Shown piece after piece: positions 7,683 through 16,173 of a stretch of 53,118 bases of DNA. Positions within the stretch are counted from its first letter, which is position 1, and every line of letters starts with the position of its first letter. Position numbers and translations under genes: made by a program. The notes beneath the pieces are model-generated. The model saw only the letters and a list, made by a program, of their open reading frames with translations, was not told where the DNA came from and searched no databases. Location of the stretch: positions 1-53,118 of the forward strand of contig JAUYPF010000021.1 of NCBI GenBank assembly GCA_030697685.1, given 5' to 3'. The stretch comes from a bacterium. GTDB lineage: Archaea > Nanobdellota > Nanobdellia > SCGC-AAA011-G17 > GW2011-AR17.

Positions 7683-8554
7683 TTTCAATAATTATAACAG
7701 CATTTAAAGAAGAAAAAACAATAGGGAAATGTATAGAAAGTATTCTTTCTCAGAATATAAAAGAAAAATATGAAATAATTATCGCATGTCCAGATGAAGA
7801 AACAAAAAAAATAGCTCTAAGTTACAAAGGAGTAAAGCATTTTCAAGATCCAGGAAAAGGAAAAAGTTTCGCGCTGAATCTTCTCTTCAAAACAGGAAAA
7901 GGAGATATTCTTATCTTTACAGATGGAGATGTGTATCTAGGGAAAAATGCAATCAATGAAATAATTGAAAAGTTCCAAGATCCAAAAGTAGGCTTCATAG
8001 GCGGGCGTGTAGTCTCTCAGAACGAAAAGACAACAATGCTAGGATACTGGAGTCATCTCCTTGCAGATATCGGTGCACACAGAACAAGATTAAAACGTTC
8101 TAACAGAGGAGAATTTTTTGAATGCTCAGGTTATCTTATGGCAATGCGTTCAGGAATAATAAAAGAAATTCCTTTAGATGTTGCAGAAGATTCCATCATG
8201 CCCTATTATTTTTTCAAACAAGGAAACAAGGTAGCATATGCAGAAAATGCCTGTGTCTATGTCAAAAACCCCACAGAGTTTAAAGACTGGTTAAAACAAA
8301 GAAAAAGAACTGCAAAAGCACACACAAAATTAAACCTATACGAACCAGATTTCCCCAAAATGAAATCTTTTAAAAATGAAATCATGGAAGGATTTATGTC
8401 TATCTGGAGCTATCCAAGAACACCAAAAGAACTTTTCTGGACACAAATGCTTTGCCTTGCACGACTATATATGTGGCTTTCACTCATGTATGAAGAAAAA
8501 GTCAAGAAGAAATATTACAATGATGGTTGGGATCGAGTGCAAAGTACAAAGTAA
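7679..8554 (+). CDS. Glycosyltransferase family 2 (GT-A)
   Basis: A 291-residue GT2 enzyme. The N-terminal SIIITAFKEEKTIGKCIESI and the metal-binding FTDGDVYL (DxD-type) around residues 80-88 define the GT-A fold. ECSGYLMAMR and VAEDSIMPYYF (acidic catalytic-base region) follow at about 155-190, then the RKRTAKAHTK segment near the C-terminus. The C-terminal part is moderately hydrophobic (LFWTQMLCLARLYMWLSLMYEE), suggesting membrane association. It overlaps the upstream GT4 gene by four bases, so the two transferases are probably made together and act on the same glycan. Sugar specificity is unknown. Confidence 0.9.
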   Translation: MISIIITAFKEEKTIGKCIESILSQNIKEKYEIIIACPDEETKKIALSYKGVKHFQDPGKGKSFALNLLFKTGKGDILIFTDGDVYLGKNAINEIIEKFQDPKVGFIGGRVVSQNEKTTMLGYWSHLLADIGAHRTRLKRSNRGEFFECSGYLMAMRSGIIKEIPLDVAEDSIMPYYFFKQGNKVAYAENACVYVKNPTEFKDWLKQRKRTAKAHTKLNLYEPDFPKMKSFKNEIMEGFMSIWSYPRTPKELFWTQMLCLARLYMWLSLMYEEKVKKKYYNDGWDRVQSTK

Positions 8555-8607
8555 AAAGCTAAATAGACTCCATAACCTTTAAAAAGACCTGCAAAAATAC
8601 ACCTCTC

Positions 8608-9750
8608 TTGAGTAAACCAAAAATGGCATATAACATAAATGAACTAAGAACAAAAGTCCAAAGAAATGAACAAGCAAGTACCTTCCTAAAAGGATGTAAT
8701 CTTGATGAAGCTAAATTAATAACTGCACAAACAATGCACGATGTATTCTACATTCCTGCAATAGAAGGAAGTTCTTCTGGAGCATATATAAAACTTGCAA
8801 AAAGTGGAAGAGACGAACCAGATAGAAAAGAAATGGAAATAGAAGCATCTTGGTATAATATTTTTAAAAATAATTTTCATCTTCCAGAAGCACCACGTGC
8901 AATAACTTTTAAATTAGGCGATGGAAATTTTGCTTTGGCTGTTGAAGAAGTCATTGGAAAAACATATGATACTATTTTTAGAAGATTAGGAGCTGAAAAA
9001 AGATTAGAAGAAAGTACAGAGCTAAAAGAAGTAATGGATCTTTCTGCACGAATCGCAGTGCTTGGAGCAGAATATCATCAAGAGAATCCAACTTCAAGCC
9101 AAGCATATTTTGGAGAATTTAATGAAGGAGAACATACATTTCTCAATGGGAAAACAGTAAAAATTCTACGAGCAAACGCTTTTACACAAGGCGATGCACT
9201 AGAAAAATTATTAGCCTCAACAAAAGAGAATCTAACAAATCCAAAAACCTGGCTTTTTTATAGAGATGCAACACCATTAAATTGGATTGAATATAACAAT
9301 AATCCAGTAGCTATTGACTTGGGAAGTACAAGCTATAGACCACCACAATTTGAAGCCATCGCATTATTTGAAACTCCCAATACAGGCTTTGAAACACTAA
9401 CTGAAGAACAAAGAGTAAAATTATTACTTAAATACAAAGCAAGACTTGAGGAACATGGAGCAAATGTAGGGAGTGATGAATATTTTTTAATGCAGTATGG
9501 CCTAGCAAGTATAGTCAAAAACAGCTCTGGTATTGCCTCCAGAACAGATCACATAAACAAAAATAGAGCAGATATTGATTCTGATGATACAGAAAAAGCA
9601 TCTCTAGCTACAAGTAGACTTTTCGGAAATATTGAAGGAAGAAACTTTCACAGAAAAAGAGCTTTAAGAGGATTAGAGCTATCAGAAAAATATTTTTCCA
9701 GTATGAAGTCAGAATATAATTTGGTTAAAGAAGCTCTAGAAACTTTTTAG
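8608..9750 (+). CDS. Kinase-fold (aminoglycoside phosphotransferase-like) protein
   Basis: A 380-residue protein with a recognisable kinase-like core. FYRDATPLNWIEYNNNPVAI near residues 213-232 has a catalytic-loop pattern (D followed by N) and then AIDLGS, in the place of the DFG/IDxE metal-binding motif of the phosphotransferase family. The N-terminal lobe includes AYIKLAKSG and FALAVEEVIGKTYD. A sugar or small-molecule kinase role would fit the sugar cluster, but the substrate is not evident. Best start is TTG 8608, 32 bases after the CCTTTAAAAAG core, matching the spacing of neighbouring leaderless genes; ATG 8623 is the alternative. The C-terminal 110 residues are helical and unassigned. 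Confidence 0.55.
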   Translation: MSKPKMAYNINELRTKVQRNEQASTFLKGCNLDEAKLITAQTMHDVFYIPAIEGSSSGAYIKLAKSGRDEPDRKEMEIEASWYNIFKNNFHLPEAPRAITFKLGDGNFALAVEEVIGKTYDTIFRRLGAEKRLEESTELKEVMDLSARIAVLGAEYHQENPTSSQAYFGEFNEGEHTFLNGKTVKILRANAFTQGDALEKLLASTKENLTNPKTWLFYRDATPLNWIEYNNNPVAIDLGSTSYRPPQFEAIALFETPNTGFETLTEEQRVKLLLKYKARLEEHGANVGSDEYFLMQYGLASIVKNSSGIASRTDHINKNRADIDSDDTEKASLATSRLFGNIEGRNFHRKRALRGLELSEKYFSSMKSEYNLVKEALETF

Positions 9751-9789
9751 TTTATTCTTCTTGTATAATTATTACTTAAGTCAAGAGTA

Positions 9790-10419
9790 CTAAGAACTAT
9801 TTTTAAGAAATGATAAACCTAAAGCTAAAGCAACAATACTCATTGCAAGATCCAAAGTTTGACCATTATAATCTGAAAAAAGAAGAATAGCTGCATTTTC
9901 AGAAGGAATCAAAACCAGTTCTGAATCAAATTTAGGCTTAGCAACTTTATAAGCATCAAGAGCGAGAAAAAAATAATGATCACCCCCAGCAATTTTGTCA
10001 GGGAAATCAACAACAGCATTTTTTCTCAAGAGAATCCACTTTTCAGCCTTATAACCTGCTTCCACATAAAGTGCTCTTTGAGCAGATTCCAAAGGGGTTT
10101 CATTTTCCTTAATAGTCAAAATAGGAGTAGTCAAAAAAGATTTAAATTGGCCATATTTTGGTTCTTTAATTAAAATAAAATTATTTTCCTTATCCTTTGC
10201 AAGAGCAACACTAAAGGATTTATCTCTTCTATCCCAAATCAATTGATCCCTTTCATCACCATGAGAAGTTTGAATCCTTCTTTTAAGAACAGAAAAAAAA
10301 GGATCACCGAGCAAAACTTCTTCAGAAATAATTCTTCCTATAGCTTTTTCCATAAAATCTATAAGTTCTCCAAAGTTAAAAAGATTACGTAACAAGTCTA
10401 CAAAATAGGGGTCTAACAT
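9790..10419 (-). CDS. Nudix-fold protein with degenerate catalytic box
   Basis: 209 residues from ATG 10419. The middle resembles ADP-ribose pyrophosphatase-type Nudix proteins: strands around WDRRDKSFSVALAKDKENNF and ILIKEPKYGQF, then TPLESAQRALYVEAGYKAEKW at the Nudix-box position. The catalytic REUxEE is changed to RALYVEAG, so metal-dependent hydrolysis is probably lost or altered. A hydrophobic C-terminus (LAMSIVALALGLSFL) could anchor or pack. The start is ambiguous: an ATG at 10353 (MEKAIGRIISEE) with a TATA-like CTTTTTAAC upstream is an alternative. It is divergent from the heptose operon across the promoter 23-mer, echoing the Nudix-like/glycosyltransferase arrangement at 6.4 kb. Confidence 0.5.
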   Translation of the reverse strand: MLDPYFVDLLRNLFNFGELIDFMEKAIGRIISEEVLLGDPFFSVLKRRIQTSHGDERDQLIWDRRDKSFSVALAKDKENNFILIKEPKYGQFKSFLTTPILTIKENETPLESAQRALYVEAGYKAEKWILLRKNAVVDFPDKIAGGDHYFFLALDAYKVAKPKFDSELVLIPSENAAILLFSDYNGQTLDLAMSIVALALGLSFLKNSS

Positions 10420-10440
10420 CCACAAACCTTTTAAAAGAAA
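10418..10440 (+). promoter_or_regulatory. Promoter 23-mer, copy 2 (heptose operon)
   Basis: Identical over 23 bp to 6470-6492. The core CCTTTTAAAAG starts 31 bases before the ATG of the first GHMP kinase, the same geometry as copy 1. It partly overlaps the start region of the divergent Nudix-fold gene. Confidence 0.65.
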
Positions 10441-10457
10441 ATTTCAAAAGTAACAAT

Positions 10458-11477
10458 ATGAAAATTACAGCAAGGGCGCCTATTAGAATTGAGTTTGGCG
10501 GAGGTGGAACAGATATTTCTTCTTTTGCCGATAGATATGGTGGTTGTGTTCTAAATGCTACAATAAATAAATATGCATATACAAGTTTAAAACCAAATCA
10601 TAACACAGATCTAAAAATCATAAAAACCGAAACAAATGAATCTCTTCTTTTTAAGGATACAAAAGATTTAGCATATAATGGAGATCTCGATTTAATTAAA
10701 GCAATCATAAAAAGAATGAAGATTAATTATGGCTGTGATATTTTCTTTCGTGCAGAAGTACCACCTGATTCAGGACTTGGAAATGGTGCAACTGCCGCAG
10801 TATCAATGATAGGAGCTTTTAACCATTTAAAGCATGAAAAAAAATTAGGTGATTATGAAATTGCAGAATTAGCGTATGAAGCAATGAAATATGAACTAGA
10901 TATTCAAGGAGGAAAACAAGCCTTTTTTTCTAGTGTTTTTGGAGGTTTTAATTTTATAGAATTTCTTGAAAATGGCTTTACAAGAGTAAACAAAGTAAAA
11001 ATAAAAAAACAAACAATTGCTGAATTAGAGAAGCACCTTCTTTTAGTATATCTCGGAAAAAGAGAGAAAGAAGAAAGCTCTCAAAATATTATTAGACAGC
11101 AAGAACAACATTATGAAAAAGTAGAAAACATAGCAACTCTTGAAAAATTAAAAGAAATTGCCTGGGAGATGAAAGAACGTCTTGAACATGGTGATCTTAA
11201 TGGTTTCGGAGAAGAGATGGAAAAAGCTTTCGAAACAAAAAAAATACTAAACCCTAATATCACAAACCAAAGAATAGAGGATATTTCAAAACTAGCAAAA
11301 GAAAATGGAGCTATTTCAACAAGAATACAAGGCTCTGGTGGAGGAGGTCATATGATTATACTTTGTGACACAAATAAAGAACACACCGTTTCAAAAGTAT
11401 TATTAGAAAAAGGAATAAATTCTATACCTTATACCTTTATTGATAGAGGCCTGGAAGTTTGGGAAGGGAATGATTAA
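10458..11477 (+). CDS. hddA: GHMP kinase, HddA-like (heptose 7-phosphate kinase)
   Basis: A 339-residue GHMP sugar kinase. Motif 1 is APIRIEFGGGGTDISSFADR at the N-terminus, typical of the D-glycero-D-manno-heptose 7-phosphate kinase group. The ATP-binding motif 2 is SGLGNGATAAVS near residue 110, and motif 3 is IQGSGGGGHMIILCD near residue 290. The expected reaction is phosphorylation at C1 of heptose 7-phosphate to the 1,7-bisphosphate. It directly precedes gmhA (stop and start overlap by one base) and the GmhB-HddC fusion, giving the full order of the GDP-heptose pathway. A second GHMP kinase lies two genes downstream, so which of the two uses heptose 7-phosphate cannot be decided by eye. 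Leaderless promoter as described for 10418. Confidence 0.8.
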   Translation: MKITARAPIRIEFGGGGTDISSFADRYGGCVLNATINKYAYTSLKPNHNTDLKIIKTETNESLLFKDTKDLAYNGDLDLIKAIIKRMKINYGCDIFFRAEVPPDSGLGNGATAAVSMIGAFNHLKHEKKLGDYEIAELAYEAMKYELDIQGGKQAFFSSVFGGFNFIEFLENGFTRVNKVKIKKQTIAELEKHLLLVYLGKREKEESSQNIIRQQEQHYEKVENIATLEKLKEIAWEMKERLEHGDLNGFGEEMEKAFETKKILNPNITNQRIEDISKLAKENGAISTRIQGSGGGGHMIILCDTNKEHTVSKVLLEKGINSIPYTFIDRGLEVWEGND

Positions 11478-12067
11478 TGGAAGAAAGAATTAAAAGAGAA
11501 CTAACAGAAGCCACCCTAGTAACACAAGCTTTAGTAAATAAACATATCCAAGATATTAAAACTATTACAGAACTAGTCATTCACGCATATCAAAATGGAG
11601 GAAGACTTATTATGTTTGGAAATGGAGGAAGTGCTGCCGATGCACAACACATCGTTGCAGAGCTTGTAAACTACTTATATATGCCAGGGAGGCCAATGCT
11701 AGATGCACTTGCACTCACAGTAAATACATCAGTTTTAACAGCAATAGGGAATGATGTAGGCTTTGAAAATATTTTTGCAAGACAAGTAGAATCTTTAGTA
11801 ACAGAAAAAGATGTTGTTATTGCAATTAGCACTTCAGGAAATTCCCCCAATATCCTAAAAGCGATTGAGGCAGCAAAAAAAGTAAAGGCCAAAGTAATTG
11901 GTTGGACAGGAAAAACTGGTGGAAAAATGGCTGCAATAGAAATGGATATTCTTGTCAAAATACCCACAACTGATGTCGCACGAATTCAAGAAGCACACAT
12001 GAAGATGGGGCATATTATGTGTAGCCTTGTAGAAAAAGAACTTTTTCAAGAGAAAAGATTCAAATAA
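11477..12067 (+). CDS. gmhA: Sedoheptulose 7-phosphate isomerase
   Basis: A 196-residue SIS-fold protein with the GmhA signatures. FGNGGSAADAQHIVAELVN (about residues 46-64) includes the His and Glu of the family active site, TSGNSPNILKAIE is the phosphosugar loop, and TTDVARIQEAHMKMGHIMCS near the C-terminus supplies the conserved Gln and His. It converts sedoheptulose 7-phosphate to D-glycero-D-manno-heptose 7-phosphate, the first committed step of ADP- or GDP-heptose synthesis. Length matches the family. It sits between the two GHMP kinase genes with almost no spacing, so it is cotranscribed. The neighbouring HddC-type nucleotidyltransferase points to the GDP branch. Confidence 0.93.
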   Translation: MEERIKRELTEATLVTQALVNKHIQDIKTITELVIHAYQNGGRLIMFGNGGSAADAQHIVAELVNYLYMPGRPMLDALALTVNTSVLTAIGNDVGFENIFARQVESLVTEKDVVIAISTSGNSPNILKAIEAAKKVKAKVIGWTGKTGGKMAAIEMDILVKIPTTDVARIQEAHMKMGHIMCSLVEKELFQEKRFK

Positions 12068-12068
12068 A

Positions 12069-13085
12069 ATGGAAAGCATCACAACAAGATGTCCTGCAAG
12101 AATTAGTTTTGGAAATGGTGGAGATACAGATTATTACATCAAAGAAATAGGCTGGGGATGTATTGTAAATGCAACACTAAGTAGTTTATATTTTGAATGC
12201 AAAATTAATGAGAAAGAGGAAAGAGCAATTATTTATAATGATCATTTAGAAAAATCTTCTGAAAAAACAATATTACAAAATTTAAAGTTAGAAGGTGACA
12301 AGTTAGACTTAATTAAAGCTACGATATCTTATCTTAATCCCTACTTTAAAAAATCTATTGAAATCAATACAAACATTCCTAAAGAATCTGGACTTGGTGG
12401 TTCTTCAACATTAAATGTAGCCTTAGCATTAGCACTCCTTAAAGATAAGGGAGAATTAACAAATCCAGAAGAACTTGCAAAAATAACATATTATATTGAA
12501 AGAAAAATTCTCCAAGTAGAAGGAGGCTATCAAGACCAATGGGCAGCAGCATATGGAAGAGGTTTAAACTTAATGATTTTTAAAAATAAAAGAGTAGAAG
12601 TTGTTCCTATAAAAATAACAAAAGAAACAATAAGAAAGCTCGAAGAGAACTCCATTTTGGTATATTTTTCTCGAAGGATAGATAGTGGAAAAGATATACA
12701 CAAAGACCAGGAAAAGAAAATAAAAGAAAATCCAGAAGAATTGAGAAGAATAATGATCGAAAAAAGAGATAATACTATGAGAATTAAAGAAGCACTCGAA
12801 AAAGGAGATTTAGAAGCATTTGCAGAATGTTTAAACAAAGACTGGGAATTGAAACAAAAACTCAGTGCAAAAATTTGTACACGAGATGAAATTTATAAGA
12901 CTGCAATAGAAAATGGTGCCTTAGGCGGAAGATTATGTGGCGCAGGAAGTGGTGGAGCATATTATTTTTATTGTAAGGAAGGAATGAAAGAAAGAGTTTT
13001 AGAATTATTAAAACCATTTATTAAAATGCAAATTCCTTTTAAAATCCAAAGAGCAGATGAATATGGGTCATGGTACCAAACATGA
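12069..13085 (+). CDS. Second GHMP kinase (sugar kinase)
   Basis: A 338-residue GHMP kinase. Motif 1 reads TRCPARISFGNGGDTDYYIK, motif 2 SGLGGSSTLNVALALAL near residue 105 (closer to the GLGSSS consensus than the upstream paralogue), and motif 3 LCGAGSGGAYYF near residue 295. It belongs to the same broad group as HddA. It may be the true heptose 7-phosphate kinase with the first copy acting on another sugar, or the two may act on different anomers or positions. It starts two bases after gmhA stops, and its TGA stop overlaps the ATG of the triple-fusion gene (ATGA), so translation is tightly coupled. Family firm, exact substrate unknown. Confidence 0.8.
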   Translation: MESITTRCPARISFGNGGDTDYYIKEIGWGCIVNATLSSLYFECKINEKEERAIIYNDHLEKSSEKTILQNLKLEGDKLDLIKATISYLNPYFKKSIEINTNIPKESGLGGSSTLNVALALALLKDKGELTNPEELAKITYYIERKILQVEGGYQDQWAAAYGRGLNLMIFKNKRVEVVPIKITKETIRKLEENSILVYFSRRIDSGKDIHKDQEKKIKENPEELRRIMIEKRDNTMRIKEALEKGDLEAFAECLNKDWELKQKLSAKICTRDEIYKTAIENGALGGRLCGAGSGGAYYFYCKEGMKERVLELLKPFIKMQIPFKIQRADEYGSWYQT

Positions 13086-15289
13086 AATACATTTTCCTAG
13101 ATAGGGATGGAGTAATAAATGAAGAAATTGGATTCTTACATAAAAAAGAACAACTAAAACTTCTCCAAAAATCCGCAGAAGCTATTAGAATGTTAAACGA
13201 AGAAGGCTACAAAGTAATTTTAATCACGAATCAACCTGCAGTTGCAAGAGGGCTATGTTCTGAAGAAACTGTAGAAGAAATACATAAAGAACTTCAATCA
13301 TTATTAAACAAAGAAAATGCCCACATAGACTCATTTTATTATTGTCCTCATCATCCTACAGAAGGAAAAGATCCTTTTTTTACAAAAGAATGCACATGTA
13401 GAAAACCCCAGCCAGGAATGATCATAAAAGCAAAAGAAGATCATAATATAGAAGACCTTTCTCATTCCTATATTATTGGCGATAGAATTTCTGATATAAA
13501 AGCAGGAAATCTTGCAGGATGTAAAACGATTCTCGTATCTACAGGATATGGATTAAAAGATACATGGAATGATGCAGTTCCAAATTATTATGCGAGAGAT
13601 CTCTATCATGCAGTAACAGATTTTGTGTTAAATGAAAACAAAAGGAAATTATTTATTGCTGCTGGAGGAAAAGGAACGCGACTGCAAGCTATTGCAAAAG
13701 ATATTCCTAAACCAATGGTTCCTATATGTGGAAAACCTGTTCTTCATCACTTAGTCGACTGGGCGAAAGAAAACAACATTTCAGAAATAATTATGTTAAG
13801 CCATCATTTCCCAGAAAAAATAACAGAATATTTTAAAGACGGAAAAGACTTTGGAATAAAAATTAATCATTCTATTGAGCCTTACCCTCTAGGAAGTGGA
13901 GGCCCATTAAAATATGCAGAAAAATATATGGACGGTTCATTTATCTATCTCTCTGGAGATCACCTTTGTACAGTAAACCTTGAAAAGATGATAAAATTTC
14001 ATAAAGACAAAAAAGCAAAAATAACTGTACTCGTTCATGAATCATCGCACCCAGAAGATTCGGATGTTCTCAAAATAGATGAGAATAAAAAAGTAATAAA
14101 ATTCATATCAAAAACTGAAGATCATACAAATGCAGGAAATCTCACCAACTCCGGTTTGTGTATCATAGAACCTGAAATTATGGAATTAATAAAAGAAGAA
14201 AAATTTGATCTTGAACCCTATCTTTATCCAAAAATTTTAGACTCACAATACAACTTCTTCGCATACGAAACAAACGAATTTATGGCAGATATGGGAACAC
14301 CAGAACGCTTAAAAAAGTGTGAAGATTTTCTCAAAAGTAAAATGGAAAGAGTTCTTGTCACAGGCGCCTGTGGAATGATGGGGCAACATCTGCTTCCTCT
14401 ACTGCAAAAAAAAGGAAATTACAATATTCTCGGAACCTATTTCAGACCAACAACAAATATTAAAGAACTTCCAAAAGACATCAAACTAAAAGAACTAGAT
14501 GTACGAGATTATAGAGCAGTACGAAGAGTTATAGAAGAATTCAAGCCAAATAAAATCCTTCATCTAGCTGCACAAAGTTATCCAACTGTTTCTATAGATG
14601 AGCCACAATATACTGTAGATACAAATATCAGAGGGACAATAAATCTTTTTGAAGCCGTTCGTGAATTAAAACTAGATCCAATTATTCTTGTAGCATGTTC
14701 CAGTGCAGAATATGGCTTTGTAGACGAAAAAGATGTTCCAGTAAAGGAAACACATCCCTTAAGACCATTACATCCTTATGGTGTCAGTAAAGTTGGTCAA
14801 GATCTTCTTTCGTATCAATATTTTAAAAATCATGGTATGAAAACATTACGTGCAAGAATATTTAATACCACAGGCCCAAAAAAAGTGAATGATGTATGTT
14901 CTGATTTTACAAAACAAGCAGTTATGATCGAAAAAGGGCTACAAGAAAACAAATTCTATGTAGGCAATTTAGAAGCGCGCAGAGCAATTACTGATGTCCG
15001 TGACATGATCGAGGCATTCCTTTTACTTATGGAAAAAGGCGAACATGGAGAAGTGTATAATATTTCTGGTGAAAAAGCATACCTCATTCGTGATATTCTT
15101 AATGAAATTGTAAAAAAAACAAACATAAATCCAGAAATAATAGTTGATCCTAAACTTCTTCGCCCAACAGATGAAAAAATAATTTTTGGAGATAATACAA
15201 GACTAAAATTACATACAGGCTGGGAACAAAAAATCTCAATAGATCAGACACTCCAAGATATGATTGAATACTGGAGAAAAGTTCTCTAA
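13082..15289 (+). CDS. Triple fusion: GmhB-type phosphatase, HddC-type nucleotidyltransferase, GDP-sugar dehydratase/epimerase
   Basis: 735 residues from ATG 13082, which overlaps the preceding stop as ATGA; a longer frame from 13070 is less likely. Residues 1-165 are a HAD-IIIA phosphatase (FLDRDGVINEE; CPHHP and CTCRKPQPGM, the Cys/His zinc loop typical of GmhB; IIGDRISDIKAG). Residues 190-415 are a nucleotidyltransferase (AAGGKGTRLQAIAKDIPKP at about 193, LSGDHL metal site). Residues 421-735 are a short-chain dehydrogenase/reductase-type sugar dehydratase (VTGACGMMGQH, catalytic YGVSK at 566-570). Predicted steps: dephosphorylate heptose 1,7-bisphosphate at C7, form GDP-heptose, then oxidise or dehydrate the nucleotide sugar toward a 6-deoxy-heptose. 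These are normally separate proteins. NDP identity and final product are inferred. Confidence 0.88.
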   Translation: MKYIFLDRDGVINEEIGFLHKKEQLKLLQKSAEAIRMLNEEGYKVILITNQPAVARGLCSEETVEEIHKELQSLLNKENAHIDSFYYCPHHPTEGKDPFFTKECTCRKPQPGMIIKAKEDHNIEDLSHSYIIGDRISDIKAGNLAGCKTILVSTGYGLKDTWNDAVPNYYARDLYHAVTDFVLNENKRKLFIAAGGKGTRLQAIAKDIPKPMVPICGKPVLHHLVDWAKENNISEIIMLSHHFPEKITEYFKDGKDFGIKINHSIEPYPLGSGGPLKYAEKYMDGSFIYLSGDHLCTVNLEKMIKFHKDKKAKITVLVHESSHPEDSDVLKIDENKKVIKFISKTEDHTNAGNLTNSGLCIIEPEIMELIKEEKFDLEPYLYPKILDSQYNFFAYETNEFMADMGTPERLKKCEDFLKSKMERVLVTGACGMMGQHLLPLLQKKGNYNILGTYFRPTTNIKELPKDIKLKELDVRDYRAVRRVIEEFKPNKILHLAAQSYPTVSIDEPQYTVDTNIRGTINLFEAVRELKLDPIILVACSSAEYGFVDEKDVPVKETHPLRPLHPYGVSKVGQDLLSYQYFKNHGMKTLRARIFNTTGPKKVNDVCSDFTKQAVMIEKGLQENKFYVGNLEARRAITDVRDMIEAFLLLMEKGEHGEVYNISGEKAYLIRDILNEIVKKTNINPEIIVDPKLLRPTDEKIIFGDNTRLKLHTGWEQKISIDQTLQDMIEYWRKVL

Positions 15290-15810
15290 GCTCTAAGAAG
15301 AGTTAAAAAAACTTCTAAAAAAACAGGCTCTTTTATAAGAACATTTTCAAAAGGATGTATACCTTGTTCTAGTGCTAAAGCAAGCATTTTTTCTTGGACT
15401 GAAATCTCAAATGGATCACCATTTTTTCCACGAATAGATATATCCAAATTTGGAAATCTCTCTTTGAGTATCCCTAATCTCTTTTGTGCTGTAAGAAATA
15501 AAGAAATGGCATATTTATCCCTTTCTTCCATGTCAATTGGTGAAAAATCTGTCCCTACTCTAGCACCATAAAATTCTTCATAAAAAAGTATTCTATTTGT
15601 AGTATTTCTAGAAAAAAAATTATTAGAATATCCATAAGTATCAATATTCCCCATTATATAACTTCTCCCTAAACTAATTTTATCCAATTCTGGATCCATA
15701 GTTGGTTTTACAGTTGGTATAATTTTTACATAAGAAACTCTTTCTTCATCAACAAAACGCATAAATTCTAATAAGGAATATGCTCTCAAAGGGAAATAAT
15801 CTTTAAACAT
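15286..15810 (-). CDS. Protein of unknown function (174 aa)
   Basis: No family recognised. The protein is soluble-looking and mixed alpha/beta: EERVSYVKIIPTVKP near residue 22, LGRSYIMGNIDTYGYSNN near 47, RNTTNRILFYEEFYG near 68, and a helical C-terminal half with ISVQEKMLALALEQGIHPFENV near 136. ATG 15810 lies about 24 bases after GCTTATAAATC on the minus strand, a good leaderless promoter arrangement. It overlaps the end of the heptose fusion gene by four bases in convergent orientation, like the Nudix-like gene next to tldE. It could modulate the neighbouring sugar pathway, but nothing in the sequence shows that. Confidence 0.65.
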   Translation of the reverse strand: MFKDYFPLRAYSLLEFMRFVDEERVSYVKIIPTVKPTMDPELDKISLGRSYIMGNIDTYGYSNNFFSRNTTNRILFYEEFYGARVGTDFSPIDMEERDKYAISLFLTAQKRLGILKERFPNLDISIRGKNGDPFEISVQEKMLALALEQGIHPFENVLIKEPVFLEVFLTLLRA

Positions 15811-15872
15811 AAAAATAAGAATTTAAGTTTGATTTATAAGCATTCCTATAGAAAAGTTTTCTAAACAAGAAG

Positions 15873-15892
15873 GTTTAAATATAAGTTTAAAC
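15873..15892 (+). promoter_or_regulatory. vapBC promoter/operator with GTTTAAA repeats
   Basis: GTTTAAAT followed by ATAAGTTTAAAC: two GTTTAAA units 12 bp apart, the second a palindrome (GTTTAAAC), lying 11-31 bp before the vapB ATG. It combines a TATA-like core with a repeat suited to autorepression by the antitoxin. Confidence 0.45.
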
Positions 15893-15903
15893 ATAAACAT
15901 AGT

Positions 15904-16173
15904 ATGGTTGTCAAAACAATAACAGTAACAGAAGAAGCCTATGAAAAAATCAAAGGGCTAAAAAGAGAGAAGGAAAGTTTTAGTCAACTCTTTATTCGTA
16001 TAGTTAATGGACAAAAAGTAAATATAAGAGACTTTCTTGGTGTTGTAAATCTCTCAGAAAAAGAAGCAAAGGAATGGGAAAAAGAAATGAAAAAAACAAG
16101 AGATGCCATAAGAGAAACATCAAGAAGAAGAATGAACAACATAGAAAAAAGAGTAAGGGAGATTGAGAAGTAA
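15904..16173 (+). CDS. vapB: VapB-type antitoxin
   Basis: An 89-residue archaeal VapB-family antitoxin. The N-terminal ribbon-helix-helix-like part (VVKTITVTEEAYEKIKGLKR, then SFSQLFIRIV) is followed by a highly charged helical tail (EKEAKEWEKEMKKTRDAIRE) that would wrap the toxin. It is directly followed by the PIN toxin, whose ATG overlaps its stop (TAATG). It would neutralise the toxin and repress the operon through the GTTTAAA repeats just upstream. There is no copy of the palindrome element found before the other modules. Confidence 0.82.
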   Translation: MVVKTITVTEEAYEKIKGLKREKESFSQLFIRIVNGQKVNIRDFLGVVNLSEKEAKEWEKEMKKTRDAIRETSRRRMNNIEKRVREIEK

